Origin: Pontederia crassipes
Taxonomy: Eukaryota > Streptophyta > Magnoliopsida > Commelinales > Pontederiaceae
Length of the DNA stretch: 64,000 bases
Direction of reading: 5' to 3'
NCBI GenBank assembly: GCA_030549335.1
Contig: JAUKPH010000017.1
Span: 10,811,501-10,875,500 of the forward strand
Positions 23,201 through 36,308 of the stretch are shown here, one piece after another. Under the pieces are notes generated by a model. That model made no database searches and was not told the origin of the DNA. It saw nothing but the letters and a program-made list of their open reading frames with translations. Numbering within the stretch: position 1 is the first letter of the stretch; each line of letters begins with the position of its first letter. Made by a program: the position numbers and the translations under genes.

Positions 23201-25163
23201 TAATTTCTTATTCTACAATTTTGACCGCTATGACCAATCCTTTCCCTTCTTTATACTGTCAATATTGACTCTTTTTTGTTAATTTCGTATTCTACAATTT
23301 TGACAGCTATGACCAATCAACAATTAATGGATACTGGTCACCGTATGATGGATGAAACGGATCAGTCTATTGAACGGTCTAAGAAGGTTAGTGTTAATTG
23401 CTTACTTTTATATAACTGGTCTATAATGCAGTTTTTGTGAGTAGGCAACAAGTCTCAGTAGTAATGCCTTTCTTTTATGTGTCGAAGACTCAAAATCTGT
23501 CCATCACCATATTGAACTACCAGCAATATTTTGGTCTTTCTTTTCCAATCATAAGTTGTTCTATATTGACTTTGTGACTTTGTCATATGGATATAGGTTG
23601 TTGAAGATATTATTAATGTTGGAGCAGAGACTGCAGCTGCTCTCAAAGCTCAGGTTATCCTTATTTTTGTTTTTCATTTCGAATATGCAGATTAAACACT
23701 CATGATAACATGGAAGTGTTAGCATCCTAATGTTTCTTAGAATGCTTCCAGACTGAGCAAATGAGCAGAATTGTCAATGAATTGGACTCTATCCATTTTT
23801 CAATCAAGAAGGCATCCCAGCTGGTGAAAGAAATGGGCAGACAGGTTGGTCCCTGAAGGGGCATTTATGGTTATCCTTTTTGAGAGAACATTTGTGGTTA
23901 TCCTGATAGTTGATTACTACCCTTTTGCCTTCGCTAATTTAATACTTTGAAGTTTAGGTTGCAACTGATCGCTGCATAATGGCAATGCTCTTCATAATAG
24001 TGATTGGAGTGATAGCAATCATCATCGTTAAGGTTTGTATAATTTCTTTATCTTTTCTTATCCTAAACCAGTTATTGGTTTCTTCCAGTATTATTCTACT
24101 CTTCCAACTTCTGGCACTTCTGGATATGAAGAATCTAGTTCCAGAATGTCATAATTGATTAATGATTCTGCTGAAACTCACTTTGGCTTTGCCCAGGCAT
24201 ATATATCCGTTAGGCAAACTGAAGATAGTTTTTCTTTGGCTTAGACTCATTCATTTTCTGTTAAAAATGTGATTACTAATGTCCTTTCGGAGTTTTTTGC
24301 TCAAGGTAATTCAATCAGAAAGAATTAAGGGACAAGGGAGCCAATAGTCTGAAAACATCATTGTAAGAGGGGTTAGTCTTTAATGCTCTACACTGTTAAC
24401 CAAGCCGAATGAGTCAAGTGCTAGCAACTCTCGACCTTGGTCATCCTTGGGCAGAAAAAAAGAGAATTGATGGGATCAAACTACTTTAAATCAAATGAAA
24501 CCCATGATATTAACTCAATGTTTTGGAAATTTAAAAGACATAATACTAGATAAACCAAAAGTACACAATGAAGTGAATTGGATGTTCTTTTATTAGTTTC
24601 CTAGCATCACATACTTGCAGTCACAAGACGATTTTCACATTATGGAGTAATCACTCGTATCCCCCAGAAAATTATTTCCCCAGTGTTCATCTATTTTCTA
24701 GAAGATTTTAAGTAACAACAACAACAAAGCCTTATCCCACTAGGTGGGGTCGGCTACATGGATCATACGACGCCATTCCGTATTCATTGATCCATGTTCA
24801 TCATACGGCTACATGGAAGATTTTAAGTAAAGTTTAAATATTTTAATGACATGATTTTCCATGCAGTTTTGTTTCTCACTGTTATGAAAATGGTAAAGGA
24901 CTATTATAAAGTAGAATCTAAAATCAAGAAATGTAGAATTTCTGTGTAATTTGTTTTAGCTGATATTGACTGGTAATTTCATGATAATGTTTTGGCATTA
25001 ATCTCTATACAGTGGTGTGATGTATTTCTCATTAGTAAACACCTCTAAGAAATTCTACTTGAATCTCCAGCTTGTGAATCCACATAACAAGGATATTCAA
25101 GATATTCCTGGACTTGCACCTCCGGCCAACCGCAAGCTCCTCTGGGATCATAACGACAGATGA
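20245..25163 (+). CDS. NPSN11: Novel plant SNARE (Qb-SNARE), NPSN11 type
   Basis: Exons: 20245-20318, 20529-20621, 21253-21346, 21448-21485, 21893-21981, 23307-23386, 23597-23653, 23752-23844, 23958-24032, 25071-25163. All are GT-AG and the frame is continuous, giving 261 aa. The N-terminal helical region begins MDLFSINEELGEIEGQINDI and includes QLEELTDKMRECKRLIKEF. The SNARE helix spans about 140-206 (DETDQSIERSKKVVEDI to IKKASQLVKEMGRQ), then a TM anchor at 212-230 and a short tail with VNPHNKDIQDIPGLAPP. The sequence resembles Arabidopsis NPSN11, a Qb-SNARE that works with KNOLLE-type syntaxins in membrane fusion at the cell plate and plasma membrane. Intron 5 carries a duplicated acceptor region, annotated separately. 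The C-terminal tail is encoded by an isolated last exon 1 kb downstream. Confidence 0.92.
22255..22556. repeat. Tandem duplication inside SNARE intron 5
   Basis: The block at about 22269-22373 is repeated at about 22452-22555 with roughly 10% differences. Both contain GTGAAATACCTTAGT and GGAATTCAAAGATAACTGTA. The period is about 183 bp and the spacers differ. It is non-coding; short ORFs here arise from the repeat. Confidence 0.75.
23161..23318 (+). repeat. 79-bp tandem duplication of the SNARE intron 5 splice acceptor
   Basis: 23161-23239 and 23240-23318 are adjacent copies differing at only a few bases. Each copy holds the polypyrimidine region, the acceptor position and the first 12 bases of exon 6. 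In the second copy the acceptor reads TTGACAG/CTATGACC and is used in my model (exon 6 starts at 23307). In the first copy the same place reads TTGACCG/CTATGACC, so the AG is lost. Confidence 0.9.
24714..24835. repeat. Dispersed short repeat, SINE-like
   Basis: Contains an (AAC)n start followed by AAGCCTTATCCCACTAGG, then a GGTGGGGTCGGCTACATGG block that is a widespread motif in plant genomes, usually attributed to short non-autonomous elements. The GGCTACATGG piece recurs at the right side (about 24808). It lies in the last intron of the SNARE gene. The boundaries are uncertain. Confidence 0.45.
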
Positions 25164-26298
25164 AGTTTCTACGCTTTGACCAGCAATATTCCCATATTTG
25201 CTTTAGCACCACATTTGCCAAAGGCTGCCCTCCGGATGGTGTACTGTAATTTGATTGTGATTGTTGGTTTCTACATCTCCATTTGTTTGTACCTTCGATC
25301 ATCATATATATGTACTGTCTCGTTTTCCACATTCGTTATAGAATTGGTCATTAAAGCATGTAATTTATCTACAGAGTGACACTGGTCATACATATCTTCT
25401 TCCTTTGCACTTTCCCCCTCCAATGTATCAAAATTTTCGTGTATTTTACAAAGATTGTGGCTATATTTATGCTGGATTGTTTTAGTATCATTTTCAGAAC
25501 AAATGCTGTCTCGTTTCTTAAGGGGATAACTTCTTTTATTTTATTAGGATAATGAGCTCCCTAACGTCGGACGGGCCCTAACGTCGGACGGGTTAGACGA
25601 TCGGCATCGCCTCTCCAATACATATTGGCAACCCCCAAAAGAAAAATCTTTCAAACCTAGCGAAAGTTATTTTTTGTCAATAAATAATTACTCTGCATGA
25701 TCTCTGTTTCCGTTTCAAAGGTTTTACTAGTCGATCGTATGACTGTCTTTTATATTTCCATGACTGACTTTTACAGATCACATATTATAATGATATGACA
25801 TTAGCAATGCGTTGCATCTTGCAGTAGCTGACTGTTTGACCATCTTAACAATGTGAAGAACCACCAACATCAACTATTTGCGAGATAATTGATAATTATG
25901 CTTATTTAATTGATTAGCATTAAAAAAAGAAGATCTAGAATCCAAATTGTCATTATTGAGAGATTTAAATCTAAATTACGAGGAGCTAACAATCTTTTGA
26001 TACTAAAATTAACATGGAAACAAAAAGCATTCAAGATAATGAGTATCACGAGAGATTTAACAAATTCATACAAACTGAATTAGATATGATTTGTGAACGT
26101 TGAAATATGACAATCATTGTGTCCCCAAGAGATGGTCTATTACGAATTTAATTAATAGATAATATCACATTATAACGTTTGATAAGTATTGATAATATTA
26201 ATAATAGTTAAAATAGATAGAGTGAAAATGATCAAAATACTCTTAAAAAATTATTTTAAATTTTCACCACATGGTTAAATAAACAAAATAAAAATAGA

Positions 26299-26341
<43 letters not shown>

Positions 26342-26969
26342 AAGATGAGACAAAATTAATTGTTATTGTAAAAAGTTCAATTAATAAAATTAATAGTTAT
26401 TTTAAAAAGTTCAATTAATAAAGAAGACAAAGTTGAGTAATATTTATTTATTAACAAAACATTTAAAAGTAAAAAAAAATGATTGAATGAATATTCTTTT
26501 GTCAAAATGTATGCCAATCAACTGATCATTTGAAAAATCACATTCCTAACCTACTATTTGATTATGAGAGATGCGGTAACTAAAATTATCAAATTAATTA
26601 AAATTATTGATAATGAGTCACATATAAATGGTGAATTCTAAGAATTTTAAATAAAATAATCGATAATTTATTTAAATTATTTCCTAACAAATGACTTCTA
26701 AATTATATTGCTCAGAGTGATGTATTCATGTAAAGAAAAATATTAAATTTTTGCTCTAAATATGTTATTATATTTTTATTTACTTTATTTTTTTATCTTT
26801 CTTACATGTTAAATTTCTTAACGATGATGTCTATCTAAAAACGCGGTTGACGACCGACCGACCTCGGCTTTGATGTGTGTGTGGCGTTGTAATACATGCG
26901 ACTTTTCCCTTCCCTTGCAACGACTCCTAACCTCGGCTTTTAACAAATAATTTTATCCTAAAACTATCT

Positions 26970-27014
<45 letters not shown>

Positions 27015-28220
27015 TGCTATGATAGAAAATCAAATTGTTTTTTTATCACTACAATTTGTATTATAGGATTCTAAATTATGTAAATTTTTGGTAAATAATA
27101 ATCAGATCGACGTCACAATGGTAAAGAATAATGCTATACACCTATTTACCGAATGTTCTACATCTCGAAGTTTTCTCTATTAGTTCACCAAAACGACCGC
27201 TAATTAATCAACAATCATGACCAGAGGCGTCCAAGTCTCCAAGAACAAATTATTTTTTTTCTAATTATCCACCCGAAAAAAATCTACTCAATCTTAAAAG
27301 AAAAAGAAAGTTGAATAAAAACTAAAGTAATTTTTTGAAAAAATAAAATTACCCAAGACCCTGGGATTGACTAATACCTTAGTATAGTGAATTGAATGTT
27401 ATTAAATTGTGAATAAAGATTGTATCGAAAAAAAAGTGATATATAAATATTATGATCTGACGATTCATAAATAAATAATTATTTGTAAATATCTTAATAA
27501 TACGTCTCGTCCTATTTTGATGATTTTGTACATGAACTAACAAAAATATCTATGCAGGCATAATTAGATAGAATTGAAAAGCTCAAATTTCAAGTTAAAT
27601 TTTTTCAAACTTACTTGGATTAGCTTAATATTTACAATATTTCAAAATAAAAAAATATCGTTCTTAAACTTGAGTGTGATACTAAAAGAAAAAAATGGAG
27701 TTAATTTTATATTTTAGAAAAATTGCTAAAATAATTTATTAGTCAATCTTTTTTTTAAATAATCTATAAAATGACGTCGATAATTCAATTCATGCGCAAC
27801 AGGTAGAAGGTGGTTTTATCATCGAATCCATATGATGTACAGACTCCTAATAATTTTTTTATATTAATAAATATTCAAATTTAAAAAAAATTAGCCACTT
27901 TCCACTACATGACCCATCGTATGGTATGAGGTCAATCTTTTTTCTACGCCATGAAATCACCCCCACCCCAATGTCTCATTCTTAGTTGCGACTGCGATCT
28001 ACGTACATGCATAAAGTGCTGACTCATACTAACACGATTCAAGTTTCCAAGCTCTCGACGTCACAATAAAATACCAAATGCAGCGCTGACCGCTTGCTCG
28101 CCGCACCTCATCTCCCGGTAGCGGACCGCGTTACTGCAAGAAATTGAAATTGCATTTTGATGCGAAACTCATTTAGTCTGCAGTCATGAAAAGGACTTGA
28201 CCAAACACGCTGATGGACGG
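25164..28220. other. Intergenic sequence with two (TA)n microsatellites
   Basis: No gene is seen. (TA)n tracts lie at about 26305-26338 and 26972-27011. A 16-bp tandem (CCTAACGTCGGACGGG twice) is found at about 25560-25591. The first few hundred bases should contain the SNARE 3' UTR. Confidence 0.5.
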
Positions 28221-28221
28221 A

Positions 28222-28291
28222 AACAATGTATCTCTCTCTCTCTCAGAGACAGACAGACAGACAGACAGACAGAGAGAGAGAGAGAGAGTTA
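28222..28291. repeat. Compound microsatellite (CT)n-(GACA)n-(GA)n
   Basis: A (TC)n run passes into six GACA units and then a (GA)n run. It lies in the likely leader of the kinase transcript. Confidence 0.85.
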
Positions 28292-28390
28292 ATGCTTCTG
28301 TTGTGGTATATTTCGTTCTGAATTCTGATGTCCCTCGTACGCATCGTGTGGTCCTTGCAGTGGCTGATGGTGCATACGGGGTCTCCTGCG

Positions 28391-28874
28391 GTAAGTTTGA
28401 TCTATTCTTAATTGCAATTGCCATCCCCCATCCAAAACATCTATCTCTGTCCGTTTCTGTCTTCATTACAAGCAGTGTTTGCAGTCTTCTTTCAGACTTA
28501 CCGAAGAAATTTTGGCTTCTGGTGCATGTTCTCCCTCTCTCTCTCTGCATTCTTAACTAAGTTGCTCTCCTGTTCACGTGGTTGTTGTTCCCGGGTCTTG
28601 TGGTCTTCTTGAGGCCCCCTGTTCTTGCGTCAATTATGGTCTCCATCCGAGATATACATATTTGTCTCTCTCAGTTGCTGTTGGTACGAGTTTTAAAGCT
28701 TCCTAGACTGCCCTTTGCTGATTCATTCATCTCGGTGTTCTTGTTATTTGTTTCATTTCTTCTTTATTGAGCCATACATTATTTCCCTCTGTTCTTCGCT
28801 GACTCCTGTTCTTCCGTTCTTCCTGAGGTCTCAGCTTGTGTTGCTCTAATCTAAAGTTGGTATCTTTCTTACAG
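28391..28874 (+). other. Predicted 5' UTR intron of the kinase gene
   Basis: A strong donor (CTGCG/GTAAGTTTG) at 28391 and a strong acceptor after a T-rich tract (TTTCTTACAG/GCTCTC) at 28874 lie upstream of the kinase ATG at 29032. No long ORF crosses it, so a non-coding leader exon plus intron is the simplest reading. This is inference from splice-site consensus only. Confidence 0.4.
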
Positions 28875-29031
28875 GCTCTCTAAAAAAAAAGAACTTTGAT
28901 CTAGCACTCTTGTTCGATACCTTTACCAATTCCTACCTGCAGAAGTAGAAAAATTTGATGCCTGAAAAGCTCCTGGTCGTTTAGAATTTTTCTGAGAGAG
29001 TTGTTCCACGACCTCCAGAAAGTCCTGCAAC

Positions 29032-32000
29032 ATGTCCTGCTTCGGCTACATAAGCAAAAGGAAGGACTCGAGGAGCGCACCGACTTCCGCCGCGGCGCGA
29101 TCCGCCGCCGTGTCCAACAGCAGCACCGGCCAGTCGGACGGCTCGTCCGCCGGGGGGCTGATGAACCAATCGACGGGCACGACATCCTCGCCGAGGAGCA
29201 TACCGGACCTGTACGAGGAGAGGGCTCACAAGCTGCGAGTCTTCGACATAGGCGAGCTGCGGAGCGCCACGAATGACTTCAACAGGAAGCTCAAGATCGG
29301 GGAGGGCGGGTTCGGGAGTGTTTACAAAGGTTTGTTCAGCCCTCTGGATGGCAAAGGGGGGGAGAGGGTGCCGGTGGCCATCAAAATGCTTAACACCAAT
29401 GGCCTGCAGGTACTCCATCACTGAATTTTCTGTACTTACCTGAAGGAAACTTAGGGATGTCTGATAGTAGTAGTTTTGTTTTAGGTATCAATCTTGTGGG
29501 TTCTCTGTGTTAGATCTGCTGATGAATTGTATGCTAGTAAAAAAGAAAAGAAAAAAATTGCTGCTTTATCAATATGCCACGAGAGTGCATAAAAATTAGA
29601 GGGCATGTCAACTTTTCATGCATTTTGCTACAACTAGGAGGCCTTAATTTCTGGGAAGAAGATAGGAGGGGTCTCTTGGCAAACTATTGAATTTGTTTTT
29701 ATTAAATCGTGGAAACAACTTTGTTAAAGTCGAGTTTTTTGAAATAGTTCTCTCAAGGCCTACTGTTCTATAAGCCCCTTTTTCCGAAACTGATGAAACT
29801 ATCCATGAACCTTGCATCTTAGATTGCAATGCTGATCAGATCCTAATTTTGATGTTTTAGTTCCATGTTGACATCTTTATTATGCATCCTATGTATAGCA
29901 CTGGTGCATTTACTGCAAAATTAAAATGGTTTGGTTATCAATGCATTTGAGTACATTTGAATATTTCACTTCATGATTTCCCTAATTTATCTGAATGCGA
30001 GTGTGAGACAATAATTGCACTGTTAGCAAAAAATGGCCAAGGATGCTAAGATTTGTGTAACAGTTGTAACTCGAAAAAAATGGCAATGCACCTATGAAAC
30101 AACCTGTCATCTTGATATCCAAAGAAGCTTGATGTAGAAACCAGGAGGAGAAAAAAGCAGTAAAAGATGGTAGAGCTGTTAACATGAGAAATCCTACTTG
30201 TTTAGTGTACATTTTGTTCTTTGTTTTCTCACATAGCTTGTGTTCCTGATTGCTACCTTTACCTATTTAGGGGCATAAGCAATGGCTAGCTGAAGTCCTG
30301 TATCTTGGTGTGGTTGAGCACCCAAATCTTGTCAAACTTATAGGATATTGTGCCACAGATTGTAAGAGAGGTATCCAGAGGCTCTTGGTCTATGAATTTA
30401 TGCCGAATAAGAGTTTGGAATATCATCTCTTCAACAGGGACTATCCTCCCATTCCATGGAAGTTAAGGCTGCAGATAGCTTTAGGTGCAGCCGAGGGTTT
30501 AGCTTATCTACATGAAGGACTAGGAGTTCAGGTTGTGTTTTAGTCTTTTTAGATTTCATCTTACATTTTTTAATCAATTCTATGGAATCAATCTTCCCTA
30601 GTGATCTGTCTTCCTATTCTTGGAGACTATTGTCTATAAGTCGGATCATTGTTTCTCTACTCATGCTGATGCATGTGTTTAATGGAGCATGAATTTCTGA
30701 GCTAAGATGCATTACTTTCTAAAAGAATCCTAGAAAATTGCATGTCAGATGATCTCAAGTTTGAAGATAGTTTTATGGTGCATGCATTTAGTTTACATGA
30801 CAATATGGTAGATTTCTATTTTTTTTTCTAGAATACAAATTTTATTGTTTTAGGATTTTATCCTTTATATATACGAGGTGTATTTGTCAATTTGAGAAGC
30901 AAATGATCAGGATTCTGATTGTTTGGAAAGCATGGTTAATAGTGTGGACCTGATGAATGGCATTGCTGCAACTTGTCTGTTTAAAAGTATCATTCAGTAA
31001 AAATGAAACATGAAAATGCAAATGGCTATGGAAAACTCAAGAACGTAAGTTGCTCAAGAAAGCATGTATGATCTGTAGAAAAGATAGACGACACTTTCAA
31101 TTTCAGCTCAGGAGCCTGTACATTTAGCTTAACCATGGAAAGATCATTAAACCTTTTTCATTCTTGGAAAACATTCAAGTGGGTAAAATGTCATACTATT
31201 AACTTGATTACCAATAAGGAAATCTATATCAGATTTTTACTATATTACACTATACCAGTTCCACTTAGTTTTGGCAATCATTTTGTGCGGAAACTATATA
31301 AACTCGTTGTATATGTTCATAGCTCTTACTGTGGTAACATTTTGAACAGGTCATATATAGAGATTTCAAATCATCAAATGTTCTTCTAGATGAGAATTTC
31401 AAGCCAAAGTTGTCGGACTTCGGTCTAGCAAGGGAAGGGCCAAAAGAAGGGCGATCTCATGTAACTACTGCGGTATGCATACCTTTCATAGAACTCTTCA
31501 TTTCTTTTCTTATTCCTTTTGTCCAGTGAGGTGCTCTTGATGTGAACGAATGAGAAGTTAAATTCAGTGACATGGTGTTGAATCAAAATATTAATTAATG
31601 GGATTAGTTTCATCACTAAGCTTTCACGAGTAGAATGTCAGCATTTTATGTCTCCTTTCACGAATGGTCAGACGAATTATAGAAAGATGTCTTTCTCTTC
31701 TCTGTGATTATGCATTCAGATTGAAATTTTGATAACTGTCAAAGTGAAGAAAGAATTATGTCCTTAAGCTTACTGAAAACAAGGATATAAAAGACATGAT
31801 TTGGAGTCGATTACATTGGATCTACATTTAGGGTAGATCCCTGCCTCCTAGTTTTATCACCAATCATATTTTCTTCTTACAACCTTGTAGAGATAAAGAA
31901 CTTACAATTCTTTTCCAGTGTAGACTCACTGATGTCCAGAATCACTAGCACCTACTAATCTATTGTTCGAAGAGGAGTTAATAGTTTTGTACATTGGCAT

Positions 32001-32433
32001 TCTTCAGGTTGTGGGCACTTACGGCTACGCAGCTCCGGAATATGTTGAGACTGGACATCTCACTGTAAAGAGTGACATCTGGGGATTTGGAGTATTTCTC
32101 TTCGAAATTCTTACAGGCAGGCGTTCATTAGAAAGAAAGCGTCCACCGAGTGAACAGAAACTTTTGGAATGGGTCAGGCAATTCCCTATAAACTCCTGGA
32201 AGTTCAGCATTATTATGGATCCAGGACTTAGAAATGACTATTCTCTTGATGCTGCAAGAGAAATAGCTAATTTGGCTAACAGTTGCCTTGTCAAGAACCC
32301 AAAAGATCGTCCCACGATGAGCGAAATCATAGAATGCTTAAAACGAGCCATGCAAATGGATATAAAGAAAGAGCCTGCTGCAAACATTAATGTAGGTAAA
32401 ACGACTCCTGCTCATAAGAATTCACAGAGGTGA
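29032..32433 (+). CDS. Receptor-like cytoplasmic kinase, RLCK-VII (PBL19/PCRK type)
   Basis: Exons are 29032-29409, 30271-30531, 31350-31472 and 32008-32433, which give 395 aa. The Ser/Thr kinase domain has the G-loop GEGGFG at 90-95, VAIK lysine K118, YRDFKSSN catalytic loop (D218, N223), DFG at 236-238 and the activation segment [10 protein letters not shown] (257-266). The N-terminal [12 protein letters not shown] and [11 protein letters not shown] stretches and the sequence as a whole match the PBL19/PBL20/PCRK group. These kinases act below immune receptor complexes at the plasma membrane. There is no Gly2 for myristoylation; Cys3 (MSCF) is the likely palmitoylation site. Subdomain IX reads [12 protein letters not shown] where relatives have S-D-V-W-S-F-G-V. 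A 5' UTR intron is likely. All catalytic residues are present, so it should be active. Confidence 0.92.
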
Positions 32434-35244
32434 GAGCTAATTAGCTTCCAATTTTTTTTTTATCAGTGCACTGTAGTTTGCTCTGTAACAATCCACAAGG
32501 ACAATGATATGGGATCCAAGACCAGCATTGTTCGCTTCTGAAAGTATCTATCAAGCGTGGATACCCTTTTTGCTATTTCTACATTGGCAGTATCTTGTAA
32601 TCTACATTGGCAGAGTTGAGCATGAAAGGCTCCAACTTTGAAAGCATAGCATAGGAGATTTATGTTACTTGTATTAGTACTGAATCATAGCATATATATC
32701 AGAAGGAAATTGAGATCAAGCAACCCATGATGTGTGCTTGTTTTTTATGCAGTCCACTCTCCACTGTGCCTGTCGCATTATTCCTTATATATACGAGATT
32801 TTGTGTTTTCTTGATCAGTTTTCACTTGAACACAAACTGATTTCTGCTTATTCAAATGAGATTAAATTTTTTTTTTTGGGATTGTATATGTTGATCTCCT
32901 ATGAATTGATGGTGTGCGGACTTTTGCACGGAAAAGAATAAATTTTTTTTTAATAACATAACAGCGGATGTAGGAAATTCATTTTCGGATTTTATTGTGT
33001 TACTAATTTCAGTTTAAAATCTAATATTCACTGGACGGACAATTTGTGACAATTATTAAACCATTTTTTTAATATCTCTTCGTCCGTAAGAAAGTTTTTT
33101 TAAAGAAATTATTAGGGCAATATTTGGGCCACCCATATGACTGGATCCAGCCCAAGGCCCAGGTCTAATAATGAATTAGCGTTTAGATGTCAATTTTTTT
33201 AAAAAAATCTAATATATATGTGTATATATATATGATAAATTGAACGGTTGAATGAGTTTCTTAATGAACATATGGTAAAAAAATTATACGATTACTATTT
33301 ACTAATAATATATATATATTTAAAACTTTTTTATTTGCGATGTAATAGATTTTGTTATTAACTTATTATGGATTGGATATTCATAAAATTGATATATTTC
33401 TGCTATCCATTTTTCGTCCATTTTATGTATTAAATCATTTCTCAAATAATAAGAACCTAAATACAATCAATAATTTTTATGAAGCAAAACAAATTATTAT
33501 TACGAGACTTTCAAGTCTATTTATAACAAAAAATTCATAATATAGTGACTGAGGAGGGTTAAATTTGAAACAAAAATTCAGGCTCTACTCTTTGGTTAAA
33601 ATGGAATCGTAGTTCTTCTTAAATTTTTTGTGAATAATTAAATTAATAGATTAATTTGATGTATATTTGGATGGAGTAGAACATAACTACGAGAAATAAA
33701 AAAATTAATGTGATAAAAAAGGTAATTGTGAAGTATTAGTACTAATAATGTTGAACAGCGGACCGGAATGTGAATGATGACTTTGTTCAAATAATCTTAT
33801 ATAATTGCTTTTTTTTAAGTGGTTCCGGTAGAAGTTGTTCTCGTTATCTAAAAGAAAAATTGTACAAATTTATAACTTTAGAATTTGAAACTGAATGATT
33901 GCGTAAACTTGGTAGAATGGAATAGACTTAGTCAATTTCCACTAGTAGACGCAATCCTTTTATTAATTAAACATTTGCAAACAGTGTGATGGTACAACTG
34001 AAAGAATAACATATTATGCTTTATTATATGTATGTATGTATTCTTTTATTCTATAAATTTGTATACAAAATTTAAGAATTTGTCTCGACTTTAAAACTCA
34101 AGTTTATTCAGATATAAAAAATGAATTTAAGTAAACTATATTTAAAAAATCTCGATAATTCAATAGTTCAATATCATTATTTTTTTTCTTAAAGAGGGAA
34201 TCTATATGTTGGGAATAGAACACCGAAATCGATAAATAATACAATGAAATAAAAAAATAGAAGAGAAGATGAACACAGTGATTTAACATAGTAAAATTCT
34301 TTTGATTAATGTGAATGAGAAAGAAACATTCCCAGAGAAAAAATTCACTATGAACAAAAAAAAAAATACATCATAATAAAATTCTAATTCTTATATTCAT
34401 ATCGCGAAGAATTTCACCATACCGCGAAGGACTTTGCCCCCCGCACCCCTTACGAGAATTAGTGACGGAGTACGAGCTTGAGTCGTTAGACCAAGCCCTC
34501 CCTTTTCATCATAAATCCTCATTTTTTTCTTTTTTTAAATTTTTTTTCTTTCATAATTTTGGGTACAAAGTGATTCAAGACACATCAATACTATATATAC
34601 ACAGTGATCACGTTTTACTTTCACAATGAGATGATTTATCAGATTATCCCCACGTATGATATGAAGGCAGAAGAATCAGTTCTCCCTAATTTTTGTTATA
34701 GGGATGCATGGGAGATGCATGCAGGATGAGGAGAGCTACATGCTGCTATGTATATTAATTATATTTGTACAATATACCCATTCTGTTCTATTCAACAGCA
34801 ATGATCTAAATCTTTTAACTTGTATTTTTGTCTTTTCATGCTACAGAAACGAGACTGCCATTCTGACTAGACATTGTCTTTGGAATTTATATATTCAGAC
34901 GTCTTTTTTTTTTCTTTTCTGGATATGATAGAAAGATCGAGATCCTTGGGATCTATCATAAATCAACATCTTCACATTTAAATTATCAGAAAATGGGATT
35001 TAAATATATATATGATCATATATACATATATTAAAGCCAAGCAAGCACCTACAAAATTGGTTATACATTGGCTCTTGAAAAAAAAGTTTATATATATAAT
35101 ATCTTGATCATTAGTGAGCCCCTGTATAGCTACGTACGTTGGGAAATGTTTACCATGAGCCAGAGCTCATAGTTCTGTATGTACACTGCCTGTCCCACAC
35201 ATCCACCTGATCATTTTTCTTTTCTTTTCTTTTCTTTTATGCTT
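32434..35244. other. Intergenic; possible decayed Copia LTR piece at 34206-34580
   Basis: The first part will hold the kinase 3' UTR. The remainder is AT-rich with no gene. At about 34206 a TGTTGGGAATAGAACACCGA start, followed by a 'gaacacagtgatttaacata' block, resembles the beginning of plant Copia LTRs, but no matching end or target duplication was found. A TATATATACA motif is near 34593. A (TTTTC)n repeat is at about 35217-35237. Confidence 0.3.
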
Positions 35245-36308
35245 TCAAGACTTGGGGGAAGTTGTTGTGACCTTCCAACCACATACGTTGAATGAGGAGG
35301 GAGAGAGAGAACTAAAAAGCATTGGATGCCCCACTAAAATTACTTGTGATGGAGAAGCTTGAATCATATGACTCGCTTTAGGCATCAAGGCAGTCCCCAC
35401 AATATTGTCTGCCATGTATAAGCCTATGTCATAGCACACTGGTTTTTTATTATCAAGATGCAGGACCCTCTTAAACCAGTGGATGGACTGTGCAGCCATT
35501 GATTTTTCTTCCGTTCCAGAACGACGTGACAATAATTGAGATGTCCATTCCATTTGGCCACTCGAAAAGGAGCTCTTTCAAGTAGCCAACAAGTGTTCAT
35601 TGACAGTGAGTTGAGATTGGTAAAGATCAACTTTCAGAAACTACAGTAACCAACTCGATGTTTCAGCATAAAGATCAAAAGGTCTGGTGATTTTAGAAAT
35701 TTTAGAAATCCCATTAACAAACTTGGTTGAGGAATGAACCATCAGAATTCAGAAGTCTCAAAGTGCTAGCTTTAACCCCATTAATCATGAGAAGAAATTA
35801 CAGATAAAACTTTTCAGAAAAAGCCACCACCTTGTTCCATTCTCTATTTTCGAGTGCTAACTCCTTGACCCTAATTTACATCAGTCATCAGTCTGATTGA
35901 AGCACCCACCACCACATCGACGTCAGAATTTTTACTGCAGTGGTTCATCTAACATCCTTCTTTCCTCAGTTTAGTTTTCTCGCAGTGCCTATTCTAAGGT
36001 GTTCTCAGTGCTAAACATGCCTTTGAGAAGTACACTTCCGATTACGCTCCTAGAAGAAGCGCGTGAAGAAATCTGCATGCATCTTGCTCGAAGAATTCTG
36101 ATCAGTTCTTCGACTTGGCTGGATTGGCAGCAGATTCGTTCTTCTTTTTGTGATGCACGATCTTGGCTGGTATCTGACGCTTTATAGGGTTCTTATGAGC
36201 TCATCAACTGGATCGCAGGGAAAGCATCTCCCCCACGAACCTAATTATTCAGTACGTACGCCAAACTTATTCTCAGATGTTGCCCGCTAATCACAGAGAT
36301 CACTGGCC
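35245..36308. other. Unassigned stretch with short open frames, possibly FLZ 3' region
   Basis: On the minus strand 35245-35553 and 35424-35630 are open in different frames, and 35840-35880 reads VKELALENREWNKVVAF in a third. I recognise no family. It could be a decayed gene or the 3' UTR and downstream flank of the FLZ gene that ends at 36309. Confidence 0.25.
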
